Assembly: GCA_036406655.1 (NCBI GenBank)
Contig: DASXAP010000164.1
Span: forward strand, 1 to 33,747
Reading direction: 5' to 3'
Length of the DNA: 33,747 nt
Source of the DNA: VAZQ01 sp036406655
GTDB lineage: Bacteria > Pseudomonadota > Alphaproteobacteria > Rhizobiales > Xanthobacteraceae
Shown: one piece after another, positions 15,505 to 22,951 of the stretch
How the letters are laid out: each line of letters begins with the position of its first letter
How positions within the stretch are numbered: the first letter of the stretch is position 1
Notes under the pieces: generated by a model
Database searches by the model: none
The model's input: the letters and a program-made list of their open reading frames with translations, nothing else
What the model was told of the DNA's origin: nothing
Position numbers and translations under genes: made by a program

Positions 15505-16296
15505 ATGACGGCGGTCGACTTCTCGGCTTTCATCGACGAGCTCGCGGTGGTGTCGGGGGAGACGATCCTGCCGTTCTTCCGCACCGCGCTGAGCATCGCG
15601 AACAAGGCCCGCCCCGGCAGCTTCGACCCGGTGACGGCGGCCGACCAGGCCGCGGAAATGGCGATGCGGGCGCTGATCCGGCGCACCTTCCCCGATCACG
15701 GCATCATCGGCGAGGAATACGGCAAGGAAGGCCCCGAGGCGGAATATGTCTGGGTCCTCGACCCCATCGACGGCACCAAATCCTTCATCTCCGGCATGCC
15801 CAACTGGGGCACCCTGATCGGCCTCCTGCGCGCGGGGGAGCCGGTGTTCGGCGTGATGAACCAGCCTTTCACCCGCGAGCGGTTCAGCGGCGACGGCCGC
15901 AAGGCGCAGTATCGCGGCCCGGCCGGCGCGCGCGAGCTGCGGGTGCGCGCCTGCGCCGCGCTCGCCGACGCGATCCTGTTCACCACCAGCCCGCTGCTGA
16001 TGAATGCATCGGATCGGGCGAGCTTCCAGCGGGTCGAGAAGGACGTGCGGCTCTCGCGCTACGGCGGCGACTGCTACGCCTATTGCATGGTGGCCGCGGG
16101 CCACATCGACGTCGTCATCGAGACCGAGCTCAAGCCCCATGACGTGCTCCCGCTCATCCCGATCATCGGCGGTGCCGGAGGCGTGATCACCACCTGGGAA
16201 GGGGGTGCGCCGCATGCCGGCGGCCGCATCATCGCCGCCGGCGACAGGCGCGTGCACGCCGCGGCCATGAATCTCCTGAACGGCACCCGCACCTAG
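15505..16296 (+). CDS. hisN: HisN-type histidinol-phosphatase (inositol monophosphatase family)
   Basis: The 263-residue protein carries the IMPase metal motifs: GEEYG (E70/E71), VLDPIDGTKSF (D86, D89, T91) and a C-terminal ELKPHDVLPLIPII in place of the usual WD.AA. The DPIDGTKSFISGMPNWGTLIGLL stretch is closest to the HisN histidinol-phosphate phosphatases of actinobacteria and rhizobia, the penultimate step of histidine biosynthesis. A 3'(2')-bisphosphate nucleotidase or other IMPase-like phosphatase is the alternative. Start: GGAGG at 15491-15495 is well spaced before ATG 15505. Confidence 0.85.
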   Translation: MTAVDFSAFIDELAVVSGETILPFFRTALSIANKARPGSFDPVTAADQAAEMAMRALIRRTFPDHGIIGEEYGKEGPEAEYVWVLDPIDGTKSFISGMPNWGTLIGLLRAGEPVFGVMNQPFTRERFSGDGRKAQYRGPAGARELRVRACAALADAILFTTSPLLMNASDRASFQRVEKDVRLSRYGGDCYAYCMVAAGHIDVVIETELKPHDVLPLIPIIGGAGGVITTWEGGAPHAGGRIIAAGDRRVHAAAMNLLNGTRT

Positions 16297-16322
16297 CGCA
16301 CCTGCCCGGACCGGCAGGGCGC

Positions 16323-17240
16323 TCAGGGATGCAGCTCGGGCGCGGCGTCCTGCCGGCGCTGCCGCTGCTCGCGCCAGAAGATGTAGAGGCCGGCGATGAT
16401 GATCACCGCTGCGCCGCCGAGCGTGAAGGCGTCCGGCCGATCGCCGAAGACGAGAAGCCCGAGAACCACGGCCCAGACGATGATCGTGTACTGATACGGC
16501 ACGACGATGCTTGCCGGGGCAAGCTTCAAGGCGCGGTTGACGCAGGCCAGCGCGATGATCGACACCACGCCGAAGAGCGAGAGGAGGCCGAGATCGCCCA
16601 GGGACGGCGTGACCCATGCGAACGGCGCGACGACCGCGCCGAACAGCAGCGTCCCGGCTAGCTGGCCGGCGACCAGCACGGTGTTGGAAGTGTCGCGCAG
16701 CAGCCGCGTCGCGATCATCAGCAGGGCAAAGATCATGCTGCCGACGAGCGCAATGATCGCGGGCAGCGTGAGGCTCGCCGCCGACGGCCGCAATGCCAGG
16801 AGCACTCCGGCAAAGCCGATCAGCACGGCGGTCCAGCGGCGCCAGCCGACCTCTTCCCCGAGCAGCACGACCGAAAGCGCGGTGACGTAGATCGGGCCGG
16901 CGAGATAGAAGGTGACCGTGTCGGCGAGCGGCAGATACGACACCGCCCAGAAGAACATCGCCACCTCGAACGTCGAGAGCAGGATGCGCAGCGCCTGCAG
17001 CTTTGGCCGCGGCGCCCGCGTGAAGGCGGCAATCCCGGCCCGATGCACGAACGGGGCCAGCAGGACGAGCGCAGTGACGCTTCGAACCAGCAGCAGCTCG
17101 CCCACCGAATAGGTCGCCAAGAGCCACTTGCCGAGGGCGTCGTTGAGCGAGAAGAGCGCAATTCCCGCGAGCATCAGCCCGATGCCCGCCGCGGCGCTGC
17201 TGCTCGCGCCGGCTGCTGCCGTTCTCGGTCGGGGATCCAT
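16323..17240 (-). CDS. DMT superfamily (EamA) transporter
   Basis: This 305-residue protein has ten predicted membrane helices in two EamA repeats. The first begins GIGLMLAGIALFSLNDALGKW and the second SMIFALLMIATRLLRDTSN. The end of the second repeat, PYQYTIIVWAVVLGLLVFGDRPDAFTLGGAAVII, is diagnostic for this family of metabolite exporters. The substrate is not predictable. It is nine bases downstream of the DUF3237 gene on the same strand, so the two may be co-transcribed. Confidence 0.92.
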   Translation of the reverse strand: MDPRPRTAAAGASSSAAAGIGLMLAGIALFSLNDALGKWLLATYSVGELLLVRSVTALVLLAPFVHRAGIAAFTRAPRPKLQALRILLSTFEVAMFFWAVSYLPLADTVTFYLAGPIYVTALSVVLLGEEVGWRRWTAVLIGFAGVLLALRPSAASLTLPAIIALVGSMIFALLMIATRLLRDTSNTVLVAGQLAGTLLFGAVVAPFAWVTPSLGDLGLLSLFGVVSIIALACVNRALKLAPASIVVPYQYTIIVWAVVLGLLVFGDRPDAFTLGGAAVIIIAGLYIFWREQRQRRQDAAPELHP

Positions 17241-17249
17241 TCGCTCGGG

Positions 17250-17699
17250 CTACAGCAGCCGCCACACGCGCAGCTCCACGCGTCGCGCCTTGCGCTCGGC
17301 GGTGGCGATGCCGATTGTCCGGTTGAGCCAGGCGAGCTCGCTCGCGCCGGTCTCGAACCGCATGATCGAGCGAAAATAGTAGCTCGCGGGGTCGACGTCC
17401 TCGCCGCGGGCGAGCCGCGCCATCACCTCGGGTGGACCATACCGGTAGCCCTGGCTGCGGACCTGCGCCACGCCGCCGCGCGCCTCGCGGATGGCATAGC
17501 GCGCATCGAGCTCAAGCGCACCGTCGCCGCGCAGGATCTGCCAGTCGGCCCCGCCGAGCACCTCGCCCTCGAGCGACGGGCCTGCGAAGCTGCCGCCGGT
17601 GATGTACACTACCCGCCGCTCGCCCAGCGGGCCCGCTCCGAGCGAGATGAGCTCTCCCACCTCGGCGGTGAGCGAGAGCAGGAAATCGAATTCGAGCAT
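17250..17699 (-). CDS. DUF3237 domain-containing protein
   Basis: The 149-residue protein shows the DUF3237 pattern: LGAGPLGERRVVYITGGSFAGPSLEGEVLGGADWQ, then LELDARYAI, and the end segment YYFRSIMRFETGASELAWLNRTI. This small beta-barrel family has no assigned biochemical function. ATG 17699 is chosen because AGGAGAGCCG precedes it; an extended frame to 17765 adds unrelated residues. It is divergent (40 bases) from the MetE-like gene. Confidence 0.88.
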   Translation of the reverse strand: MLEFDFLLSLTAEVGELISLGAGPLGERRVVYITGGSFAGPSLEGEVLGGADWQILRGDGALELDARYAIREARGGVAQVRSQGYRYGPPEVMARLARGEDVDPASYYFRSIMRFETGASELAWLNRTIGIATAERKARRVELRVWRLL

Positions 17700-17739
17700 C
17701 GGCTCTCCTTCCTCTCCTCCTGTCCGGTACCGGCGCATC

Positions 17740-18774
17740 ATGCCAGCGAAAATCCTGCCCACCACCGTCGTCGGCAGCTATCCCCAGCCGGACTGGCTGG
17801 TGGACCGCGCAATGCTGTCGAAGCTCGTGCCGCGGACCCGGCTCGAGCAGATATGGCGGATCCCCGAGCCGCTCCTCGAGCAGGCGCAGGACGACGCCAC
17901 CTTGCTCGCCATCCGCGACATGGAGCGCGCCGGGCTCGACATCATCACCGACGGCGAGGTGCGGCGCGAGAGCTACTCCAACCGGTTCGCCACCGCGCTC
18001 GCGGGCATCGACCTCGAGCATCCCGGACACGTGCAGTCGCGTTCCGGCACGCTCACCCCGGTGCCGCGCGTCACTGGCAGGCTCCGCCGCCGCCGGCCGG
18101 TCGAGGTGCGCGACATGGAGTTCCTGCGCCGCAACACCGATCTGCCGGCCAAGATCACGCTGCCGGGGCCGTTCACCATGGCCCAGCAGGCGAAGAACGA
18201 TTTCTACCGCGACGAGGAGGAGATGATCATGGACCTCGCGGTCGCGGTGAACGAGGAGGCGCGCGACCTGCAGAGCGCCGGCGCCGACGTCATTCAGCTC
18301 GACGAGCCGTGGGTGCGCAACGATCCCGCGGCGGCCAGGCGCTACGCGGTCAAGGCGATCAACCGCGCGCTCGAAGGCATCCGCGTGCCCACCGTCGTGC
18401 ACCTCTGCTTCGGTTACGCCGCCGTGGTGCCGGGCAGTGCCAAGCCGGCGGGCTATGCCTTCCTGCCGGAGCTCGCCGACAGCATCGCCGCGCAGGTCTC
18501 GATCGAGGCGGCGCAGCCCAAGCTCGACCTCGGCGTCCTACGCGAGCTTGCCGGCAAGACGATCGTGCTCGGCGTGCTCGATCTCGGCGATCGCGAGGTC
18601 GAGACCCCGGCACGGGTCGCCGAGCGCATCCGCCGCGGCCTGCAATACGTCGCGCCCGACAGGCTCGTCCCGGCGCCCGACTGCGGCATGAAATATCTCC
18701 CGCGTGCCACCGCCTTCGGCAAGCTCGCGGCGCTCGTCGCCGGCGCCGCCATCGTCCGCAGAGAGCTGCAATAG
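17740..18774 (+). CDS. MetE-core-like cobalamin-independent methyltransferase family protein
   Basis: The 344-residue protein matches the C-terminal catalytic half of MetE. It has TTVVGSYPQPDW at the start, DGEVRRESY, TLPGPFTMAQQ, IQLDEPW and PAPDCGMKYLPR. The four zinc ligands are present: H221 and C223 in HLCFGY, E256 in VSIEAAQ, and C315. Full MetE is about 750 residues and has an N-terminal half for folylpolyglutamate binding that is absent here. Short relatives act in archaeal methionine synthesis or in catabolic methyl transfer, so the methyl donor is open. ATG 17740 begins the family-typical N-terminus. Confidence 0.85.
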   Translation: MPAKILPTTVVGSYPQPDWLVDRAMLSKLVPRTRLEQIWRIPEPLLEQAQDDATLLAIRDMERAGLDIITDGEVRRESYSNRFATALAGIDLEHPGHVQSRSGTLTPVPRVTGRLRRRRPVEVRDMEFLRRNTDLPAKITLPGPFTMAQQAKNDFYRDEEEMIMDLAVAVNEEARDLQSAGADVIQLDEPWVRNDPAAARRYAVKAINRALEGIRVPTVVHLCFGYAAVVPGSAKPAGYAFLPELADSIAAQVSIEAAQPKLDLGVLRELAGKTIVLGVLDLGDREVETPARVAERIRRGLQYVAPDRLVPAPDCGMKYLPRATAFGKLAALVAGAAIVRRELQ

Positions 18775-18818
18775 ATATGCTCCCGCATGCTCAACGACGA
18801 TGTGGCGTACTGGCGTAG

Positions 18819-18899
18819 GATGGGTTGAGCGCGCGCTCGGTGCGCGCGATACCCATCGCCCGTGCCGCACATCTGATGGGTATCGCCCGCTGCGCGGGC
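18819..18899. repeat. Compact palindromic repeat (three stem-forming units)
   Basis: GATGGGT (18819-18825) pairs with ACCCATC (18851-18857) around an inner GCGCGC/GCGCGC stem. The perfect inverted pair GATACCCATC (18848-18857) and GATGGGTATC (18875-18884) offers a competing fold. GCCCGC/GCGGGC (18885-18899) forms a third hairpin. This is the look of a REP-like interspersed element. It lies between the MetE-like gene and the VapBC pair. Confidence 0.7.
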
Positions 18900-18978
18900 T
18901 TCCACCCGTCCACGACTATGCAAAGCATCCCGAGGATGCTAGATATGGCTAGCCATACTGGGTGATCAATATAGCTGT

Positions 18979-19236
18979 ATGAAAACGACACTCGAGATTG
19001 CCGACCCTCTGCTGCACGAAGCCCGCAAGGTAGCTGCTCGTGAGCGGACGACCTTGCGAGCGTTGGTGGAACAGGGACTGCGTCAGGTCCTTGCCGAGAG
19101 GAACAGAAAGAAGAAGCGATTCCAGCTGAGGGAGGTGAGCTTCAAGGGGCGCGGGCTCCGCCCAGAGCTCGCCGACGCCGGATGGGACCGGCTGCGGGAT
19201 ATTTCCTACGAAGGACGCGGCGGTGATCGCCGTTGA
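18979..19236 (+). CDS. vapB: VapB-type antitoxin (DUF2191 family)
   Basis: The 85-residue protein begins MKTTLEIADPLLHEARKVAARERTT, the usual ribbon-helix-helix-like start of DUF2191 antitoxins. It ends in a basic tail with GWDRLRDISYEGRG, typical of the toxin-wrapping C-terminus. It should neutralise the PIN toxin encoded next and bind its own promoter. The reading frame overlaps the toxin start by 14 bases. Confidence 0.9.
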   Translation: MKTTLEIADPLLHEARKVAARERTTLRALVEQGLRQVLAERNRKKKRFQLREVSFKGRGLRPELADAGWDRLRDISYEGRGGDRR

Positions 19237-19654
19237 CACCAACGTCCTGGTTTATTCGCACCGCGCGGATTCGGCCTTCCATTCGGCCGCTGCGCGGTGC
19301 ATTTCGGATCTCGCTGCTGGCTCGGCGCCATGGGCCATTCCCTGGCCGTGCTTGCACGAGTTCCTGGCTGTCGTCACCCATCCGCGCATCTACGACCCGC
19401 CGACCCCCGTTGCCGTGGCACTCGATCAGGTCGAAGCCTGGCTCGAGGTGCCGTCACTGGTGTTGCTCGCCGAGACAGAGCAGTACTGGAGTGCATTACG
19501 TTCGGTCGTGACCAGCAGCCGCATTACAGGGGCGCGGATCCACGATGCGCGCGTAGCCGCACTGTGCCGGCACCACGGGATTCGCGAGCTCTGGTCAGCC
19601 GATCGCGATTTCGGCCGCTTCTCAGGCTTGGCGGTCCGCAACCCGCTCGTCTAA
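19223..19654 (+). CDS. vapC: VapC-type PIN-domain toxin
   Basis: This 143-residue PIN nuclease has its acidic residues in place: D5 in MIAVDTNVL, Glu in PCLHEFLAVV, Asp in GARIHDARVAALC and Asp in LWSADRDFGRFSGL. VapC toxins cleave tRNA or rRNA when released from VapB. It overlaps the antitoxin gene, so translation is coupled. The complete motif set and the intact partner suggest a working module. Confidence 0.93.
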   Translation: MIAVDTNVLVYSHRADSAFHSAAARCISDLAAGSAPWAIPWPCLHEFLAVVTHPRIYDPPTPVAVALDQVEAWLEVPSLVLLAETEQYWSALRSVVTSSRITGARIHDARVAALCRHHGIRELWSADRDFGRFSGLAVRNPLV

Positions 19655-19677
19655 ATCAGTGTCACGGGAAAGGGCAC

Positions 19678-20013
19678 TCACCCCGAGAACCGCTCCGCCG
19701 GCGGCGCGATCTCGGTGACGAGATCGCGAACGAGCCGCTTGTTGGAAAGCGGCGCCACCGTCATCGGCCGCGCCTCGAGGCGCGCCGTGCAGGCATAGAC
19801 GGTCCTGCCGTCGAGCTCGATCATGCATTCCTTGCAGGCGTTGGCGTTGATGCAGGAGAAACGAATGGCGAGGCTCGGATCGCGGTTCACCCGGATCCAG
19901 CGCAGGCCGTCGAGCACCGACTGCCCGGGCTCGAACGGCACGTCGTGACGTTCCCAGCGCCCGGCCGCCGCCGTCTCGCCGCGCCACACGGTGAGCTGCG
20001 CGATCAAGCTCAT
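19678..20013 (-). CDS. Small [2Fe-2S] protein, SdhB/FrdB N-terminal-domain-like
   Basis: The 111-residue protein resembles only the plant-ferredoxin-like N-terminal domain of succinate dehydrogenase/fumarate reductase iron-sulfur subunits. Cysteines are C54, C60, C63 and C75 (SCINANACKEC ... VYAC), i.e. CX5CX2CX11C rather than the usual CX4CX2CX11C. The second domain with the [4Fe-4S] and [3Fe-4S] clusters is absent. ATG 20013 overlaps the stop of the flavoprotein gene by four bases, so the two are almost certainly subunits of one enzyme. Probable role: electron transfer to or from the flavoprotein. Confidence 0.82.
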   Translation of the reverse strand: MSLIAQLTVWRGETAAAGRWERHDVPFEPGQSVLDGLRWIRVNRDPSLAIRFSCINANACKECMIELDGRTVYACTARLEARPMTVAPLSNKRLVRDLVTEIAPPAERFSG

Positions 20014-21704
20014 TGCGCGGCGACCGGGGTCCGCAGCGGCGCCGGGGTCAGCGCCATGCCCGACACGCCGAGCCGCAGGCGCTGGTTGAGCTGCCATTGC
20101 GGCAGCATGCCGGGATGGTCCTCGCGCTGATGCGCGCCGCGGCTCTCGGTGCGAGCGAGCGCGGCCAAGGCCACGGCGCGGGCGACCGCGAGCATGTTGC
20201 GCAGGTCGAACCATTCGAGCCTTTGCAGGTCGAAGGCGCCGCCGCCGCGCGGGCGCTCGCCGAGCGCCTGCGCCAGATCATCGATCCCGGCCAGCGCCCG
20301 CCGGAGCCCGGCCTCGGTGCGGAACGGGCCGACATCGTCGGCCATGAGCCGCTGGAGCCTCTCGATCATCGCCGCGGTATTGATGTCGCTTCGCGCCGCA
20401 CCGGGGGTCGCGAGATCGAGCGCGGCGCGAGCGGAGGCCTGATCGAACCCCTGCGTGCGGACGCGCCGCGCCCGCTCTGCCGCGCTGCGGCCGGCGCGGC
20501 GCCCGAACACCAGCGCCTCGGTGATGGCGTTGCCCGACAGGCGGTTGGCGCCGTTGGCGCCGCCCACCGCCTCGCCCGCCACGAGCAGGCCCGGCATCTC
20601 GGTCTGCATCCGCGCATCGGCAACCACGCCGCCCATGTGATAATGCGCGATCGGCGCCACCTCGACCGGCATCCTGGTGAGGTCGATGCCGTTCCTGGCG
20701 AGCCGATCGATGACCGGGCCGAAAGCCCCCCGCAGCTCGGCCTCGGAGCAGTGCTGGAAGCTCAGGAAGGCCCCGCCGTGCGGCGAGCCGCGCCCCGCCT
20801 CCACCTCCTTGACGATGGCGTAGGTGGCGAGATCGCGGGTGACCACGTATCGGCCCTGCTCGGTCACGCCGTAGCGGGCGGTGAGCTCCTCGCCCCGGTT
20901 GTTGAGGAGCCGGCCGCCGAGCTTGTAGCGGAACGGATCCCACATGATCGGGTCCATGCCGATCAGCCGCGGCGCGAGGTGCCCGATCGGGAAGAACTGC
21001 ACGAACTCCATGTCGGTCAGCGCTGCACCGGCGCGCAACGCGAGCGCGTAGCCGTCCCCGCCCATGTTGGCGGAGGCACTGTTGCGCCGGTAGAGACGAG
21101 TGAGGCCGCCGGTGGCGATGATCGTGCTCTTGGCGGCGATCGTCACCGGGGCGCCGCTCGGCAGGTGCAGCGCCACCGCGCCCGCGACCCCCTCGCCGGT
21201 CCGCACGAGATCCATGACCAGGAGATCGCCGGCCTTGCGGATGCCCTTGTGGCGCGTGACCACGGCGCGCAGCGTCTTCGACACCGCGGGACCGGTATTG
21301 AGAAAATCCACGTAGACGCAGCGCGGCCGGTCGTGGCCGGGCGCGAGCGCCTGGGTAATGCGGCCGTTGCTGCGCGCCCAGCCGACCCCCCATCCGTCCA
21401 TCTCGCGGATGCAGTCGGGACCTTCCTCGCACAGGAGCCGGGCGAGGCGCTCGTCGCAGAGCCCGCGCCCGGCCTCGAGCGTGTCCTTGAGGTGGTGGCC
21501 CCAGTGATCGGGCGTCTGCGAGCCGAGCGCCGCGGCCACGGTCATCTGCGCCATGACAGTGGCGCCGCCGCGCCCGATCAGGCTGCGGTCGATCAGGAAG
21601 GTGCTGCAGCCGGCGCGCGCCGCCTCGATCGCGGCATACATGCCGGCGCCGCCCGAGCCGATCACCAGGACGTCGGTCTCGACATGCATCGCCTCATGGC
21701 TCAT
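20010..21704 (-). CDS. SdhA/FrdA-like FAD-dependent oxidoreductase subunit
   Basis: This 564-residue flavoprotein has the N-terminal dinucleotide motif VLVIGSGGAGMYAAIEAARAG. It also has the FAD segment STIIATGGLTRLYRRNSAS and the substrate-domain phrase IAHYHMGGVVAD (catalytic-region His as in fumarate reductase). The C-terminal FAD motif is GGANGANRLSGNAITEAL. It is in the succinate dehydrogenase/fumarate reductase/L-aspartate oxidase superfamily. No membrane anchor gene follows. The partner is the mini iron-sulfur protein downstream (four-base overlap). The substrate may be a dicarboxylate or another compound; it is not necessarily succinate. Confidence 0.88.
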   Translation of the reverse strand: MSHEAMHVETDVLVIGSGGAGMYAAIEAARAGCSTFLIDRSLIGRGGATVMAQMTVAAALGSQTPDHWGHHLKDTLEAGRGLCDERLARLLCEEGPDCIREMDGWGVGWARSNGRITQALAPGHDRPRCVYVDFLNTGPAVSKTLRAVVTRHKGIRKAGDLLVMDLVRTGEGVAGAVALHLPSGAPVTIAAKSTIIATGGLTRLYRRNSASANMGGDGYALALRAGAALTDMEFVQFFPIGHLAPRLIGMDPIMWDPFRYKLGGRLLNNRGEELTARYGVTEQGRYVVTRDLATYAIVKEVEAGRGSPHGGAFLSFQHCSEAELRGAFGPVIDRLARNGIDLTRMPVEVAPIAHYHMGGVVADARMQTEMPGLLVAGEAVGGANGANRLSGNAITEALVFGRRAGRSAAERARRVRTQGFDQASARAALDLATPGAARSDINTAAMIERLQRLMADDVGPFRTEAGLRRALAGIDDLAQALGERPRGGGAFDLQRLEWFDLRNMLAVARAVALAALARTESRGAHQREDHPGMLPQWQLNQRLRLGVSGMALTPAPLRTPVAAQ

Positions 21705-21746
21705 GCCGCTCGCTCCTTACGGCAGTATATGTGCGTCCGGGTGCGG

Positions 21747-22163
21747 TCAGGCATTCCACGGGTCGATCAAGTTGATCCCGGCTCCTTCAAAATCGGCGAT
21801 GTTGCGCGTCGCCAGCGCCATGCCGTTCGAGCGCGCGATGGTTGCAATCCGGGCATCAAAGTCGTTGATCGGCCGACCCGCAAGCCGCCGTTGGCTCACG
21901 AGCTCTGCAAATGATTGGGCAGCTGCGCTATCGAACACTAAAACGCGCGATGCAAACAGAGCGAAGATGCGTCGGGCGGCTGCCTTAAGATCGTCTCTGC
22001 GACGACTGTCCGGCAGAAGTGCGATACCGAGGAGAATTTCCGCCTCGGTAATCGCTGTTGAAAACAGATCGCGAACATTCTGACGAGCCATCCACACGGC
22101 GACCTTCCTTGCCGGGGATGATCTCATCACCTCGGAAAGAACGTTCGTGTCCAATATGATCAT
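21747..22163 (-). CDS. FitB/VapC-type PIN-domain toxin
   Basis: The 138-residue PIN protein starts MIILDTNVLSEVM (D5) and has TAITEAEILLGIALLP, GRPINDFDARIATIA and ALATRNIADFEG. These are the acidic residues and the typical spacing of the FitB-like VapC group. It lies eight bases after its antitoxin gene. The motif set is complete, so the module looks functional. Confidence 0.93.
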   Translation of the reverse strand: MIILDTNVLSEVMRSSPARKVAVWMARQNVRDLFSTAITEAEILLGIALLPDSRRRDDLKAAARRIFALFASRVLVFDSAAAQSFAELVSQRRLAGRPINDFDARIATIARSNGMALATRNIADFEGAGINLIDPWNA

Positions 22164-22171
22164 TGTTCGAT

Positions 22172-22423
22172 TTATTCGAACCCGGGTGGTTCGCGCACTC
22201 GCTCTCGCCGATTCGTCGCTATTTCGATGCCGCCGAGGGGTTCGACGACTGCGCGGATCGCCTCATAAAGATTTTCAGGTGCCGAAACAGATGGACGCTT
22301 GGCAAGCGCTTCTCGGAGAATGTCACGAGCCTCAGCCTCCACGCTCTGCCCATGCTCAGCCGCACGTGCTTTGAGCCGCTGTTTGAGCGTCTCATCAACA
22401 TTACGAATGGTGATGCTGGCCAA
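22172..22423 (-). CDS. FitA/VapB-type antitoxin
   Basis: The 83-residue protein begins with SITIRNVDETLKQRLKARAAEHGQS and continues VEAEARDILREAL, the classic ribbon-helix-helix FitA antitoxin start. The start codon is TTG at 22423, supported by AGAAGAGG upstream. It forms the first gene of a two-gene unit with the PIN toxin at 21747-22163. Confidence 0.92.
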   Translation of the reverse strand: MASITIRNVDETLKQRLKARAAEHGQSVEAEARDILREALAKRPSVSAPENLYEAIRAVVEPLGGIEIATNRRERVREPPGFE

Positions 22424-22471
22424 AGTTGCCTCTTCTGTGCAGCGTCAATGTGCGAAGCCAGAGTGAAAATA

Positions 22472-22951
22472 TCAAGCGCCCGCCTCCTTGCGCTTGCGCG
22501 CCGCGATCTTCACCGCCTCGACGACCTCGGGATAGGTGGCGCAGCGGCAGAGGTTGCCGGAGAGATAATGCCTGATCTCGTCCTCGTCCGGCTCGGGATG
22601 CCGATCGAGCAGCTGGGTCGTCATGAGCAGAAAGCCCGGCGTGCAGTAGCCGCATTGGAACGCGCCGGCTTCGATGAACGCCTCCTGCACCGGGCTCAGC
22701 CGCTCCGCGCTCGCGAGCGATTCGACGGTTCTCACCTCGGCGCCGTCGACGAAGGCGGCGAGATAGAGGCAGCCGGAGACGGCGGTGCCGTTCACCAGCA
22801 CGGTGCAGCAGCCGCACATGCCCTGCCCGCAGCTCTCGCGCGCGCCGGTGAGGCTGAACTCCCGCTGCAGGACCTCGACGAGGTTGTGGTGCGGCTCGAT
22901 CTCGGCGGAGACCGGCTCGCCGTTGAGGGTGAAGCTGATCGTGCGCCTCAT
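22472..22951 (-). CDS. CoxS-like [2Fe-2S] subunit of a molybdenum hydroxylase
   Basis: The 159-residue protein has both [2Fe-2S] sites of the xanthine dehydrogenase/CO dehydrogenase small subunit. C41, C46, C49 and C61 form the ferredoxin-type site. C100, C103, C135 and C137 (QCGYCTPG and GNLCRCATYP) form the second. It passes electrons from the molybdenum centre to the FAD subunit. ATG 22951 overlaps the stop of the large-subunit gene by four bases. Third gene of the M-L-S operon. Confidence 0.96.
   Translation of the reverse strand: MRRTISFTLNGEPVSAEIEPHHNLVEVLQREFSLTGARESCGQGMCGCCTVLVNGTAVSGCLYLAAFVDGAEVRTVESLASAERLSPVQEAFIEAGAFQCGYCTPGFLLMTTQLLDRHPEPDEDEIRHYLSGNLCRCATYPEVVEAVKIAARKRKEAGA

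Noticed and set aside
14050..17265. A single minus-strand open frame of 1071 codons spanning the MFS, hisN-type and DMT genes
   Set aside because: Only the part from 15348 downward encodes a recognisable protein (the MFS transporter). Upstream it is antisense or out of frame to clear genes, and its Ala/Arg/Gly-rich translation is a GC artefact.
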